From the NCBI GenBank assembly GCA_946481275.1, contig CAMLMV010000043.1, forward strand, positions 1 through 54,675: DNA of 54,675 bases, written 5' to 3'. A program made the position numbers and the translations under genes. Positions 17,618-26,504 of this stretch are shown here, piece after piece. The notes beneath the pieces were generated by a model, which was given only the letters and a program-made list of their open reading frames with translations, made no database searches and was not told the DNA's origin. How positions within the stretch are numbered: position 1 is the first letter of the stretch; every line of letters starts with the position of its first letter. The stretch comes from an uncultured Massilia sp. GTDB lineage: Bacteria; Pseudomonadota; Gammaproteobacteria; Burkholderiales; Burkholderiaceae.

Positions 17618-19849
17618 ATGAAATTTCACCGGAAGGGCGTTGTCGCCGTCGTTGCACTGTCGTCGCTGTTGATGTCGTTCAGCGCACGCGCCGATTGGGC
17701 CCAATCCACCGATCCGCTGGTCGTCCAGCCCGCGCCGGCGAACGGCGCCGTGCAGGCGCAGAACCCGCCGGGGTTTGCCTGGGCGCGCCATCCGACCGGT
17801 CCGGCCAGCTACGAGATCGAGATCACCCCGTCGGGCGGCTCGCCGGTGAAGGCGACGGTCGAGCGCAACTGGTACCTGCCGACCAAGGCGCTGGCACTGG
17901 GCAATTACACGTGGCGCGTGCGTCCGGCCGGTTCGACTGAATGGTCGAGCCCGCGCGCGTTCGCGATCACGAGCAAGTCGACCGTGTTCGAAGTGCCCGA
18001 CAACGCGACCCTGCGTTCGCGCATCCTGAACAAGGCGCGTCCCCGTTCGCTGGCCCCGTCCTTCACCGCGTACTCGACGTGGAGCTCGGCCAAGAAGAGC
18101 GACCTGGACCCGTACGTCAGCCGCCTGATCAACGAAGTCAAGCTGCAGATGACGGCGCTGCCCGACCTGTCGGATTCGCGCTGGCCGGTCGCGATCTCGA
18201 CGCCGCTGACGGCGCAGATGGCATCGCAGCAGACCGACGTGCGCAACCGCATCAACGAATCGTCGCGCCAGCTGGAAGCGGCCGCGGTGCTGTGGCGCCT
18301 GAAGAAGGATCCGGTGCACCTGGCCGAGGCGCTCAAGCGCGGCGACCAGCTGGCATCGCTGAACCCGACCGGCCCCACGAGCTACGCCAACCAGGACCAG
18401 GCCACGCGCCAGATCGCGCTGTCGCTGCTGAAGGGCATCGACCTGCTCGCCGGTGACCTGGACGCGACCCGCAAGGCCAAGTGGCTTGCCGTCGTCAAGA
18501 CGCGCGTGACGGAAATGTACGGCAGCATCGCGGGCGACAACGGCCGCCTCGACCAGTACCCGTTCGATTCGCACGGCAACACGCTGATGATCTACATGGC
18601 CCTGATCTCGACCCTGGCCCTGGGCGACATCCCGGAAGCGCAGACGTGGTTCGACTTCACGTTCCGTTCGTACGTCAACACCCCGTCGCCGTGGTCGGGT
18701 GCGGAAGGCGGCTATGCCAACGGCACCGCCTACGCCGAGTATGCAGCGGGCTACATGACCGCGCTGTGGGATCCGATCGTCCAGGCGACCGGCGTGAACC
18801 TCTACGCCAAGCCGTGGACGCTGGGCTTTCTCGATTTCGCGACGCAGTTCACGCCGCCGGGCTCGAAGGTCCATGCCTTTGGCGACGGTTCCGAGACGAA
18901 GCCGGACCCGCGCGTGTTCCGCGCCTTCGCCAACCGCATGGTGTCGCCGCGCGCCGCCTGGTACGTGGCCAACCTGCCGGGCCTGGAGGATTCGCTGTCC
19001 GTGGTCGAAGCGCCGTACCCGATGCCGGTGACCGGCACGACGATGAAGATTCCGCCGTCGAACTCGGCCTACTACCCGAGCACCGGCTGGGTGGCGATGC
19101 ACAGCGACATCGGCTCGACGAGCCGCACGTCGTTCTACTTCAAGTCCAGCCCGTACGGCTCGTTCAACCACAGCCACGGCGACCAGAACGGCCTGTTGCT
19201 GTCGGTGGCCGGCCAGCCGCTGCTGGTCAAGGCCGGCTGGTACGACTGGTACGGTTCGCCGCTGTGGACCGACTGGTATCACCAGACCAAGTCGCAGAAC
19301 GCGGTCACGTTCGACGGCGGCAAGGGCCAGGTCGTGACCGGCTACCGCGAGCAACTGCAGCGTAACGGCCGCGTCTCCGGCTTCTCGGCCCAGTCGTCCT
19401 ACGACTACGCCGAAGGCGACGCGACCCCGTCGTACGGCGGCCAGCTGACGATGGCCAAGCGCCAGATCTGGTACCTGCACGGCCAGAACGCCATGGTCGT
19501 GCGCGACAAGCTGCAGGCCGTCGTGGCCCACACCTACGAGTGGAACTTCCACGCGCCGGTGGCGATGACGGTCGAGAGCCCGTCGAGCGTGAAGATCGCG
19601 GCGGGCGGCCAGTCGGTGTGCCTGCGCGACCTGAACGGCAATGCCCCGTTCGCGAAGTGGAGCGGTCCGGCGGCCAAGTCCGGCGTGACGGAAGACCACG
19701 GCGCGTTCTACCTGAAGAACGACGGCAAGTCGGTGGCCGAGTTCCTCGTGCTGATCGACGTCGGCTGCAAGCGTCCGACGACCAAGGTCGCCACGTCGGG
19801 CACGACCCGCACGCTGACCGTAGGTAGCCAGTCGGTGAACCTGAACTGA
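17618..19849 (+). CDS. Secreted heparinase II/III-like polysaccharide lyase (DUF4962 type)
   Basis: 743 residues. A signal peptide (KGVVAVVALSSLLMSFSARA) is followed by a beta-sandwich region (about 30-125; LVVQPAPANGAVQAQNPPGF), an alpha/alpha-toroid (about 130-470, with LDQYPFDSHGNTLMIYMAL) and a C-terminal beta-sandwich with the metal/active-site-like SFNHSHGDQNGLLLSVAG and TDWYHQTKSQNAVTFDGG. This is the heparinase II/III-like lyase architecture. It probably trims or remodels an acidic polysaccharide, perhaps the EPS made here. It stands alone after a 366-base AT-rich region, so it likely has its own promoter. Confidence 0.82.
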   Translation: MKFHRKGVVAVVALSSLLMSFSARADWAQSTDPLVVQPAPANGAVQAQNPPGFAWARHPTGPASYEIEITPSGGSPVKATVERNWYLPTKALALGNYTWRVRPAGSTEWSSPRAFAITSKSTVFEVPDNATLRSRILNKARPRSLAPSFTAYSTWSSAKKSDLDPYVSRLINEVKLQMTALPDLSDSRWPVAISTPLTAQMASQQTDVRNRINESSRQLEAAAVLWRLKKDPVHLAEALKRGDQLASLNPTGPTSYANQDQATRQIALSLLKGIDLLAGDLDATRKAKWLAVVKTRVTEMYGSIAGDNGRLDQYPFDSHGNTLMIYMALISTLALGDIPEAQTWFDFTFRSYVNTPSPWSGAEGGYANGTAYAEYAAGYMTALWDPIVQATGVNLYAKPWTLGFLDFATQFTPPGSKVHAFGDGSETKPDPRVFRAFANRMVSPRAAWYVANLPGLEDSLSVVEAPYPMPVTGTTMKIPPSNSAYYPSTGWVAMHSDIGSTSRTSFYFKSSPYGSFNHSHGDQNGLLLSVAGQPLLVKAGWYDWYGSPLWTDWYHQTKSQNAVTFDGGKGQVVTGYREQLQRNGRVSGFSAQSSYDYAEGDATPSYGGQLTMAKRQIWYLHGQNAMVVRDKLQAVVAHTYEWNFHAPVAMTVESPSSVKIAAGGQSVCLRDLNGNAPFAKWSGPAAKSGVTEDHGAFYLKNDGKSVAEFLVLIDVGCKRPTTKVATSGTTRTLTVGSQSVNLN

Positions 19850-19873
19850 CCCAACCGTCACCTGATGTCGTCA

Positions 19874-19896
19874 CGCGCCGTGCTACACTCGGCGCG
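19874..19896 (+). promoter_or_regulatory. Extended -10 promoter inside a hairpin, abutting the start codon
   Basis: TGCTACACT at 19881-19889 fits an extended -10 element. Only 7 bases separate it from the ATG at 19897, so the transcript would start at or next to the ATG. The box sits in the loop of an inverted repeat (19874-19880 with 19890-19896). No ribosome-binding site is visible. Confidence 0.45.
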
Positions 19897-20754
19897 ATGA
19901 CGACACAGGTATTCCTGATCCAGGCACACAAGGACCTGGACCAGCTCAATGCGCTGGTCGAGCAGCTGCGCGACGACGATTTTCGCGTGTACGTGAACCT
20001 CGACCGCAAATGCGCGCTCGACCCGGCCGCCGTCCACCCGTCCGCACGGCTCGTGCGAGACCGCGTCGACGTCCACTGGGGCACGTTCAGCCAGGTGCAG
20101 GCCGTGCTCAACTCCCTGCACCAGATCGTGGCCGAAGTGCCCGGGTTCGACAAGATCGTCTTCCTGTCCGCCCAGGATTTTCCCTTGCTGTCGAACGCGC
20201 GCCTGAAAGAGGCACTCGCGCGCCACGTCCACCATGAACTGCTGGACACGGTCGCCATCGGCACCGGACCCGGCCAGTGGGCCGCCGGCTTCCGCTACCA
20301 GTATTTTTACCGCGACGACGGCCCGCGCCTGCTGCGCACCGCCTGCCGCATCGCCAACCGCGCGATGCGCGCGACGGGCATCACGCGCCGGCTGCCGGGC
20401 GGGATGCGGCCGTACGGCGGCTCGTCGTGGTGGGCGCTGTCGCGGGCATGCGTGCAGGACATCCTCGCCCGCGTCGCGCGCGAGCCGGGCCTCGTGCGCT
20501 TCTTCCGCCGCTGCGTGTGTCCTGACGAGATGTTCTTCCAGACGCTCGTGATGAATTCGCCGTTCGCGTCCCGCGTGCTGGGCCAGAACTTCCGCTACGT
20601 CCAGTGGCCGGAACACGGCGCCCGCAACCCCAAGATCCTCGACGAGGGCGACTTCGAGCGCATCGCCGCGTCGCGCGCCCATTTCTGCCGCAAGATCGAC
20701 AGCGAGGCCAGCGCCGCGCTGCTGCCGCGCCTGCTCGCGCTCAGGGCGGCCTAA
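19897..20754 (+). CDS. GT14-type (core-2/I-branching-like) glycosyltransferase
   Basis: 285 residues, no signal peptide. The N-terminus QVFLIQAHKDLDQLNALVEQL, then YVNLDRKC, HWGTFSQVQAVLNSLHQI and KIVFLSAQDFPLLSN follow the pattern of beta-1,6-N-acetylglucosaminyltransferases and xylosyltransferases (GT14). Later GGSSWWALSR and CPDEMFFQTLVMNS fit the catalytic Glu region of that family. It would add a branch sugar, probably from a UDP donor. The start codon follows an extended -10 box so closely that the mRNA may be leaderless. Confidence 0.85.
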   Translation: MTTQVFLIQAHKDLDQLNALVEQLRDDDFRVYVNLDRKCALDPAAVHPSARLVRDRVDVHWGTFSQVQAVLNSLHQIVAEVPGFDKIVFLSAQDFPLLSNARLKEALARHVHHELLDTVAIGTGPGQWAAGFRYQYFYRDDGPRLLRTACRIANRAMRATGITRRLPGGMRPYGGSSWWALSRACVQDILARVAREPGLVRFFRRCVCPDEMFFQTLVMNSPFASRVLGQNFRYVQWPEHGARNPKILDEGDFERIAASRAHFCRKIDSEASAALLPRLLALRAA

Positions 20755-20775
20755 GTTTCCTTAAGACTCGCGCAA

Positions 20776-20803
20776 TTGTGCGCAGTGACGAGTAAGCTAG
20801 AAT
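20776..20803 (+). promoter_or_regulatory. Sigma-70 promoter for the second EPS block
   Basis: TTGTGC at 20776-20781 and TAGAAT at 20798-20803 are separated by 16 bases. This is a good match in a GC-rich window. An AAGGA site at 20829-20833 and the ATG at 20839 follow. It probably drives the glycosyltransferase/CapK-like gene group. Confidence 0.6.
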
Positions 20804-20838
20804 CGGATTCCATGCGTTGTTCATAAGGCAAGGAATCC

Positions 20839-22047
20839 ATGCGCTCCATCCTCTTTGTCGTCCGCGATCCATTGCCCCCCATCCGCGCCGATGTGCGCAC
20901 CCTGTTCGGCACCGAGATGCCGCGCTACGGCGTGGCGACGGAGCTGGTGGGGCAGGGCGGCAGCGGCGACGCGTCGCCGTGGCCGGCCGGCGGCATGCAC
21001 GTCGTCGGTTCGCTGAAGAGCCGCTTCGCCAGCGTGTGCGCGCCGCTGTGGGACCTGCTGGGCCTCGTGCGTGCGCTGCGCCACGGCCGCCCCGGCTGCA
21101 TCCAGGTGCGCGACAAGATCGCCAGCGGCGTGCTGGGCCGCATCGCCGCCGCGCTGCTGCGCGTACCGTTCCTCTACTGGATGTCGTTCCCCATCGTGGA
21201 AGGCTTCGAGGTCCGGCGCGACGACATCGGGCGCTCGGGCCGCGGGCTGAAATGGATGGGGCATGCGCTGCGCGCGTGGGCGTCGCGCGTCGCCATCTAC
21301 CGCTTCGTGCTGCCCGGCGCGCGCCACGTGTTCGTGCAGAGCGATGCGATGGCCGACTGGCTCGCGGCGAAAGGGTTCGACCGGTCGAAGATGACGGCCG
21401 TGCCGATGGGCGTGGACGCTCAGTTGTTCGACCGTGCCAATGTCGACCCCGTCGCCGACCCGCGCCTGGACGGCCGCCGCGTCGTGCTGTACCTGGGCCG
21501 CATCGCGCGTTCGCGCCGGTCCGACTTCCTGCTCGACGTCGCGGAAAATCTCCGTGAAAAGAATCCCGCCGTGCTGCTCGTGATCGCCGGCGATGCCCCG
21601 TCCGACGACGAGATGGCGTGGATGCGCCGCGAGATCGCCCGGCGCGGCCTCGACGGCCATGTGCTGCTGACGGGCTGGCTGCCCCAGCGCACGGCGCTCG
21701 GCTACGCCGTGCGGGCCGAGGTGGGCCTGTCGCCGATCCCGCGCGGCACCCTGTTCGACGTGTCCTCGCCCACGAAGCTCGTCGAATACCTGGCGCTGGG
21801 CATCCCCAGCGTCGCCAACGATATTCCCGATCAGAAACTTGTCATCGACGAGAGCGGGGCCGGCCTGTGCGTGCCGATGGAGGCGGCGCCGTTCGCCGCT
21901 GCCGTGCTGGAATTGTTAAATGACGGGGCGCTTGCCGCCGAGTTCGCGTTACGTGGGCCACCGTACGTAAAAACGCATCGGACGTATGATATTCTCGGTA
22001 ACAATGTTGCAAAAATTTACAAGAAAATCCTGACGGAGCCGAAGTAA
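20839..22047 (+). CDS. Glycosyltransferase family 4
   Basis: 402 residues, preceded by AAGGA and by a good sigma-70 promoter. GT-B fold: RSILFVVRDPLPPIRADVRT at the start, VFVQSDAMADWLAAKGF at the domain border, VVLYLGRIARSRRSDFLLDV opening the donor domain, and the SPTKLVEYLALGIPSVAND segment holding the donor-binding Glu. Acceptor and donor are unknown. It begins the second EPS block and lies 3 bases before the CapK-like gene. Confidence 0.88.
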   Translation: MRSILFVVRDPLPPIRADVRTLFGTEMPRYGVATELVGQGGSGDASPWPAGGMHVVGSLKSRFASVCAPLWDLLGLVRALRHGRPGCIQVRDKIASGVLGRIAAALLRVPFLYWMSFPIVEGFEVRRDDIGRSGRGLKWMGHALRAWASRVAIYRFVLPGARHVFVQSDAMADWLAAKGFDRSKMTAVPMGVDAQLFDRANVDPVADPRLDGRRVVLYLGRIARSRRSDFLLDVAENLREKNPAVLLVIAGDAPSDDEMAWMRREIARRGLDGHVLLTGWLPQRTALGYAVRAEVGLSPIPRGTLFDVSSPTKLVEYLALGIPSVANDIPDQKLVIDESGAGLCVPMEAAPFAAAVLELLNDGALAAEFALRGPPYVKTHRTYDILGNNVAKIYKKILTEPK

Positions 22048-22050
22048 AAC

Positions 22051-23337
22051 ATGTCGATGTGGACCTACTCGCTCAAGTGCTCGCTGCGTTCGCTCGTGCG
22101 CGAAGTGGTCCGTAACGTCTGGGGCAGGGTGCTCGTGTATCCGGGCCTCGTCGCGAACGAACGGTCGCGCGAGGCACTGTCCGCGTACGTCGCGCGGCGT
22201 GCCCGCCAGGTCGGCGTACCGCTGGACGGTGACGGCACGTCGCTGCCGCGGCTGTCCCCCGGCAGCGCCATGCTGACGAAGGCCGACGTGCGCCAGCACC
22301 CGGAAACACTGGTGCGCCCGCGCGGCCCCGGTTCCTGGATCCGCACGACCATCAGGACGAGCGGCACGTCCGGCTCGCCGCTGACCATCGTGCAGTCGCT
22401 CGGCAACCTCGTGCGCGAGGAAGGGTTCGTGCACCGCCAGCTGCAATGGATAGGCTGGCGCCGCGGCCAGCCGCGCGCGTGGATCCGCGGCGACATCGTC
22501 TGCCCCGACCACCCGTCGGATGGCCGCTACTGGTGCCATGACTGGGTGGGCAATATGCTCATGATGTCGTCGTACCATCTGTCGAACGAGACCATTGGCC
22601 GCTACATCGATGCGCTGGAACGCTTCGATCCCGTCGTCATCCACGCGTACCCGTCGTCGATCGCGGCGCTGGCCGCGTGGCTGAACGCGGCGGGCCGCAC
22701 GTATCACGGACGCGCCCTGCGCGGCGTGATGACGTCGTCCGAGACGCTGGAACCAAGCGTGCGCGCGGCCGTGGAGCAGGCGTTCGGCGTGAAGGTGTTC
22801 GACTGGTACGGCCAGGCCGAGCGCGTGGCCGCCATCGGCACGTGCGAGGAGGGCCGTTACCACGTGCTCACGGATTATTCCGGCGTCGCGCTGCTGGACA
22901 CCGAAGGCGATGCCTGCGAACTGGTCGGCACGTCGCTGAACAATGCCGCGATGCCGCTCGTGCGCTACCGCACGGGCGATACCGTGATCCCGGACGGCGA
23001 ACCTTGCCCCTGCGGCCGGGTGTTTCCGACGATCAAGGCCGTGATCGGACGGCAGGAAAAGATCGTCACCCTGCCAGACGGCCGCATCATCGCGCGCCTG
23101 GACCGCATTTTTCAAGGCCACGACCGACATCTCGTCGAAGGGCAGGTGCTGTACCGCGGCGAGGGCGAGTTCGTGCTGCGCGTCGTGACGGCGGATGGAT
23201 TCACCGATGCGGACGAGCGCGCGCTCGTCGACAAGTTCCTGCTCCGCGTGCCGGGCGTGAAGGTCCGCGTCGAGCGGGTGGCGGCGATTCCGCGCGGGCC
23301 GAACGGCAAGTTCGAGTTCATCGCGATCGAGAGTTGA
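22051..23337 (+). CDS. Phenylacetate-CoA-ligase-like adenylating enzyme (CapK family)
   Basis: 428 residues. An AMP-binding (ANL superfamily) enzyme: phosphate loop RTSGTSGSPLTI near residue 105, VMTSSETL, FDWYGQAERVAAIGTCEEG, and RYRTGDTVIPDG followed by CPCGRVFPTI and a C-terminal lid ending KFEFIA. CapK-type relatives occur in many capsule and EPS loci and probably activate a carboxylic acid that is then added to the polymer. No acyl carrier protein or dedicated acyltransferase is seen nearby, so substrate and acceptor are open. Flanking genes are glycosyltransferases. Confidence 0.87.
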   Translation: MSMWTYSLKCSLRSLVREVVRNVWGRVLVYPGLVANERSREALSAYVARRARQVGVPLDGDGTSLPRLSPGSAMLTKADVRQHPETLVRPRGPGSWIRTTIRTSGTSGSPLTIVQSLGNLVREEGFVHRQLQWIGWRRGQPRAWIRGDIVCPDHPSDGRYWCHDWVGNMLMMSSYHLSNETIGRYIDALERFDPVVIHAYPSSIAALAAWLNAAGRTYHGRALRGVMTSSETLEPSVRAAVEQAFGVKVFDWYGQAERVAAIGTCEEGRYHVLTDYSGVALLDTEGDACELVGTSLNNAAMPLVRYRTGDTVIPDGEPCPCGRVFPTIKAVIGRQEKIVTLPDGRIIARLDRIFQGHDRHLVEGQVLYRGEGEFVLRVVTADGFTDADERALVDKFLLRVPGVKVRVERVAAIPRGPNGKFEFIAIES

Positions 23338-23405
23338 AGCGTGCGCACGGCGGGAAAATCATGATGTATTATCGAAATATTGTCCAATTTATAAGGGCCT
23401 GAGCG

Positions 23406-24512
23406 TTGGAACGACCAGCACAGATGCGGACGAAGGCTCCGCCACGGGTCCTGATGGTCGGTACCGCGCTCGAAGGCAGGGGCGGGGTGGCGGCGGTGGT
23501 GTCCGTGCTGCGCCGTCACGGCCTGTTCGAGCGCGAGTCCGTGCGCTACGTCGCCACCCACCGCGACGGTTCGGCGCTCGTGAAGGCGCGCGGCGCGGCG
23601 TCCGGGTTCTGGCAGACGCTCGTCACCTGCGTGGCGCGGCATCCGGCCATCGTCCACGTGCACGCGGCGTCGCACGCGAGCTTCCTGCGCAAGTCGCTCG
23701 TGCTGCTGGTCGCGCGGCTGGCCGGCTGCAAGACCATTTTTCATTTGCACGGCGGCGGTTTCCGCACCTTCGCCACCGAAGAGTCGGGCTCCCTGCTGCG
23801 GCGCTGGATCCGCCACACGCTGGAAGCGAGTTCGCTCGTGATCACCCTGTCCGAAGGCTGGGCCCAGTTCGTGCACACGTTCGCGCCGCGCGCCCGCGTG
23901 GCCGTCGTGCCGAATGCCGTGCCGCTGCCGGCGCTGCCGCCCGTCGACGCCGCCGTGCCCGGCCGCGTCCTGTTCCTGGGCCGGCTGGAAGCGGCCAAGG
24001 GCGTGTATGAATTGCTGGAGGCGGGCGCGCGCCTCGTGCGCGAGGCGTCCGGCCCGACGCCGCTGCGTCTCGTGTTCGGCGGCGAAGGCGATGCGCAAGG
24101 CCTGCGCCGGCGCGCGGCCGAGCTGGGCATCGCCGAACGCATCGAACTGCCCGGCTGGGTCGGCCCGGAGGCGCGCGATGCCGAACTGGCGAAGGCCAGC
24201 GTGTTCTGCCTGCCTTCCCACGCGGAAGGCTTGCCGATGTCGATGCTGGAAGCGATGGCGGCACGCAAGGCCGTCGTCGCGACGCGCGTCGGCGGCATTC
24301 CCGAAACCCTGCGCGACGGCGACAACGGCCTGCTGGTGCCGCCGCGCGACGAACAGGCGCTCGCCAGGGCGCTTGCACGACTCCTGGGCGACTCTGCCCT
24401 GCGCGACCGGCTGGCGGAACGTGCGCGCGCAACCATCGAACAACAATACTCAACCGAGGTAGTGTGCGGGCAGCTGTCCGCGATCTACCGTGAACTGGCG
24501 GGGACACGATGA
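23406..24512 (+). CDS. Glycosyltransferase family 4
   Basis: 368 residues from TTG 23406; the ATG at 23424 is an equally plausible start and gives MRTKAPPRVLMVGTALEGRG. GT-B fold with GRGGVAAVVSVLRRHGL at the acceptor side, VLFLGRLEAAKGVYELLEAG, LPGWVGPEARDAEL and the donor-site PSHAEGLPMSMLEAMAARKA. It sits after a 68-base gap with a short AT-rich island (23358-23395) that could carry a weak promoter. Its stop overlaps the next start as ATGA. Confidence 0.87.
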   Translation: MERPAQMRTKAPPRVLMVGTALEGRGGVAAVVSVLRRHGLFERESVRYVATHRDGSALVKARGAASGFWQTLVTCVARHPAIVHVHAASHASFLRKSLVLLVARLAGCKTIFHLHGGGFRTFATEESGSLLRRWIRHTLEASSLVITLSEGWAQFVHTFAPRARVAVVPNAVPLPALPPVDAAVPGRVLFLGRLEAAKGVYELLEAGARLVREASGPTPLRLVFGGEGDAQGLRRRAAELGIAERIELPGWVGPEARDAELAKASVFCLPSHAEGLPMSMLEAMAARKAVVATRVGGIPETLRDGDNGLLVPPRDEQALARALARLLGDSALRDRLAERARATIEQQYSTEVVCGQLSAIYRELAGTR

Positions 24513-26470
24513 TGAGCGAAGCGACAGGGATGGTCTGGCTGGTCAACCGATTGCGCTGCATGTCCGTGGCCGAGGTCGGCTATCGGATCCAGCAGGCGGC
24601 CGTTACGCGCGTGGCGAAACGCATGCGCGCGCGCGCCGCACCGCCGCTGCCCCGTGCCCGCATGTTCAATGTCCAGGGTAGCCCGACCCTGTCGCAGGCC
24701 GAGCGCGACGCGCTGCTGGCCGACGCCGACAGCATCTGCGCCGGCCACGTCGTCCTGTTCGCCAACCGCCGGTTCGATGTCGGCATGCCGCCCGTGTGGA
24801 ACCGCGATCCGGACAGCGGCGTCGTGGGACCTGCCATCTATGCGGGCGACATCACGATCACGAACCGCGAACAGGTCGGCGACATCAAGCACGTGTGGGA
24901 ACTGAACCGCCACCTGCACCTCGTGCGCCTCGCGCAGGCGTGGACCGTGACGAACGACGTCGCCTGGCTGCACGCGCTGCAGACGCAGCTGCGCAGCTGG
25001 CTCGACCAGTGCCCGCCGCTCGTCGGCCCCAACTGGACGAGCTCGCTGGAACTGGGCATCCGCCTCATCAACTGGGGCCTCGTGTGGCAGATGATCGGCG
25101 GCGAAGGCAGCGGCCTGTTCGCGGGCGAGGAGGGGCAGCGGCTGCGTGCCGACTGGCTCGATTCCATCCACGCCCACTGCAGCGCGATCGCGCGGCATCT
25201 TTCCCGCCATTCGTCGGCGAACAATCACCTGATCGGCGAACTGGCCGGTTTGTACGTGGGCGCGTCGATCTGGCCGTGCTGGAAGTCGTCGGGCGCGTGG
25301 CTGGAACAGGCCCGGCGCGAACTGGAGCACGAAGCGCAGGCACAGTTCTCACGCGACGGCGTGAACCGCGAGCAGGCGTTCGCGTACCACGTCTTTTCGT
25401 CCGAATTCCTGTTCGTCGCCGGCCTCGTCGGCCAGGCGTGCGACCACCCGTTCTCGCGCGCCTACTGGACCGCCTTGCTGCGCGCACTGCGCTTCCTGCG
25501 CTCCGTGCGCGACGTCGGCGGCAACGTGCCGATGGTGGGCGATGCGGACGACGGCATCGTGTTCCGGCTGGACTCTCCCGGCAGCGACCGCGCCGAACAA
25601 TTGCTGGCGCTGGGCGACGCCGTGCTGCGCCGCGTGCCGCCCACGCACCCGGGCGTGCGCTGGCTGCTGCACACCTTGCCCGGGAAGCGGCCGGAAGCGG
25701 ATCCGCACGAGTCGGAGACGGGCTGGGCCTTCCCGGACGGCGGCTACCTGCTGTTCGGCTCGCACTTCGGCGAGCCGGGCGAGATCAAGGGGATGGTCGA
25801 TTGCGGCCCGCTGGGCTATCTCGGCATCGCCGCGCACGGCCATGCGGACGCGCTGGCGCTGACCCTGTCCGTCGGCGGCGAAGAGTGTCTCGTCGATCCC
25901 GGCACGTATTCGTACTGGCAGGAACACAAATGGCGCGATTACTTCCGCGGCACGTCGGCGCACAACACGGTGCGCATCGACGGGCTCGACCAGTCGGTGT
26001 CCGGCGGGCGCTTCATGTGGCTGAAAAAGGCGCGGGCGTCCATCGAGCGCATGCCGCAATCGCCGCACGAATTCGATTTTCGGGGTTCGCACGACGGCTA
26101 CGAGCGCCTCGCCGATCCCGTCCGGCACATGCGGAGCGTCCGCTTCGACGCGGCCAGCGCGACCCTTACCGTGCGCGACGAGATCGCCGCCAAGAAACAT
26201 CACCAGGTCGAGCTGTTCTGGCATTTCGCGCCCGGCCTGGACGTGCGGCTGAACAGTGCCGGCCTGCACGTGCGGGGCAAGCGCTTCGCGCTGCAGATGC
26301 ATGCGCACGGCGCGGACCTGAAGCTGGAATTGGTGCGCGGCAATGAAAATCCGCCGCTCGGCTGGTACTCGCGCTGCTATGAAAGCAGGCAGCCGTGCGA
26401 TGTTTTGAAGATCAGCACCGTATCGTCCGCCGTTCCGGTCGAGTGCAAGTTTACAATAACGTTTTTCTAA
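24509..26470 (+). CDS. Heparinase II/III-like protein without signal peptide
   Basis: 653 residues. It has an N-terminal helical toroid region (for example NRHLHLVRLAQAW, NWTSSLELGIRLINWGLVW and SRHSSANNHLIGELAGLYVG) and a C-terminal beta-sandwich with AAHGHADALALTLSVGGEE, DPGTYSYWQEHKWRDYFRG and TSAHNTVRIDG, which carry the His/Tyr/Asn pattern of heparinase II/III-like lyases. No signal peptide is seen; the N-terminus is MSEATGMVWLVNRLRCMSVA. Such proteins are common in EPS biosynthesis clusters, where their role is not settled. It overlaps the previous gene by 4 bases. Confidence 0.85.
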   Translation: MMSEATGMVWLVNRLRCMSVAEVGYRIQQAAVTRVAKRMRARAAPPLPRARMFNVQGSPTLSQAERDALLADADSICAGHVVLFANRRFDVGMPPVWNRDPDSGVVGPAIYAGDITITNREQVGDIKHVWELNRHLHLVRLAQAWTVTNDVAWLHALQTQLRSWLDQCPPLVGPNWTSSLELGIRLINWGLVWQMIGGEGSGLFAGEEGQRLRADWLDSIHAHCSAIARHLSRHSSANNHLIGELAGLYVGASIWPCWKSSGAWLEQARRELEHEAQAQFSRDGVNREQAFAYHVFSSEFLFVAGLVGQACDHPFSRAYWTALLRALRFLRSVRDVGGNVPMVGDADDGIVFRLDSPGSDRAEQLLALGDAVLRRVPPTHPGVRWLLHTLPGKRPEADPHESETGWAFPDGGYLLFGSHFGEPGEIKGMVDCGPLGYLGIAAHGHADALALTLSVGGEECLVDPGTYSYWQEHKWRDYFRGTSAHNTVRIDGLDQSVSGGRFMWLKKARASIERMPQSPHEFDFRGSHDGYERLADPVRHMRSVRFDAASATLTVRDEIAAKKHHQVELFWHFAPGLDVRLNSAGLHVRGKRFALQMHAHGADLKLELVRGNENPPLGWYSRCYESRQPCDVLKISTVSSAVPVECKFTITFF

Positions 26471-26504
26471 CAGCGTTTTTCCATAACTATAGGGATTGTT
26501 TCAA

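Noticed and set aside
22051..23337. A phenylacetate catabolism gene
   Set aside because: No other paa gene is near, and the flanks are glycosyltransferases. A CapK-type role in polymer synthesis fits the context better.
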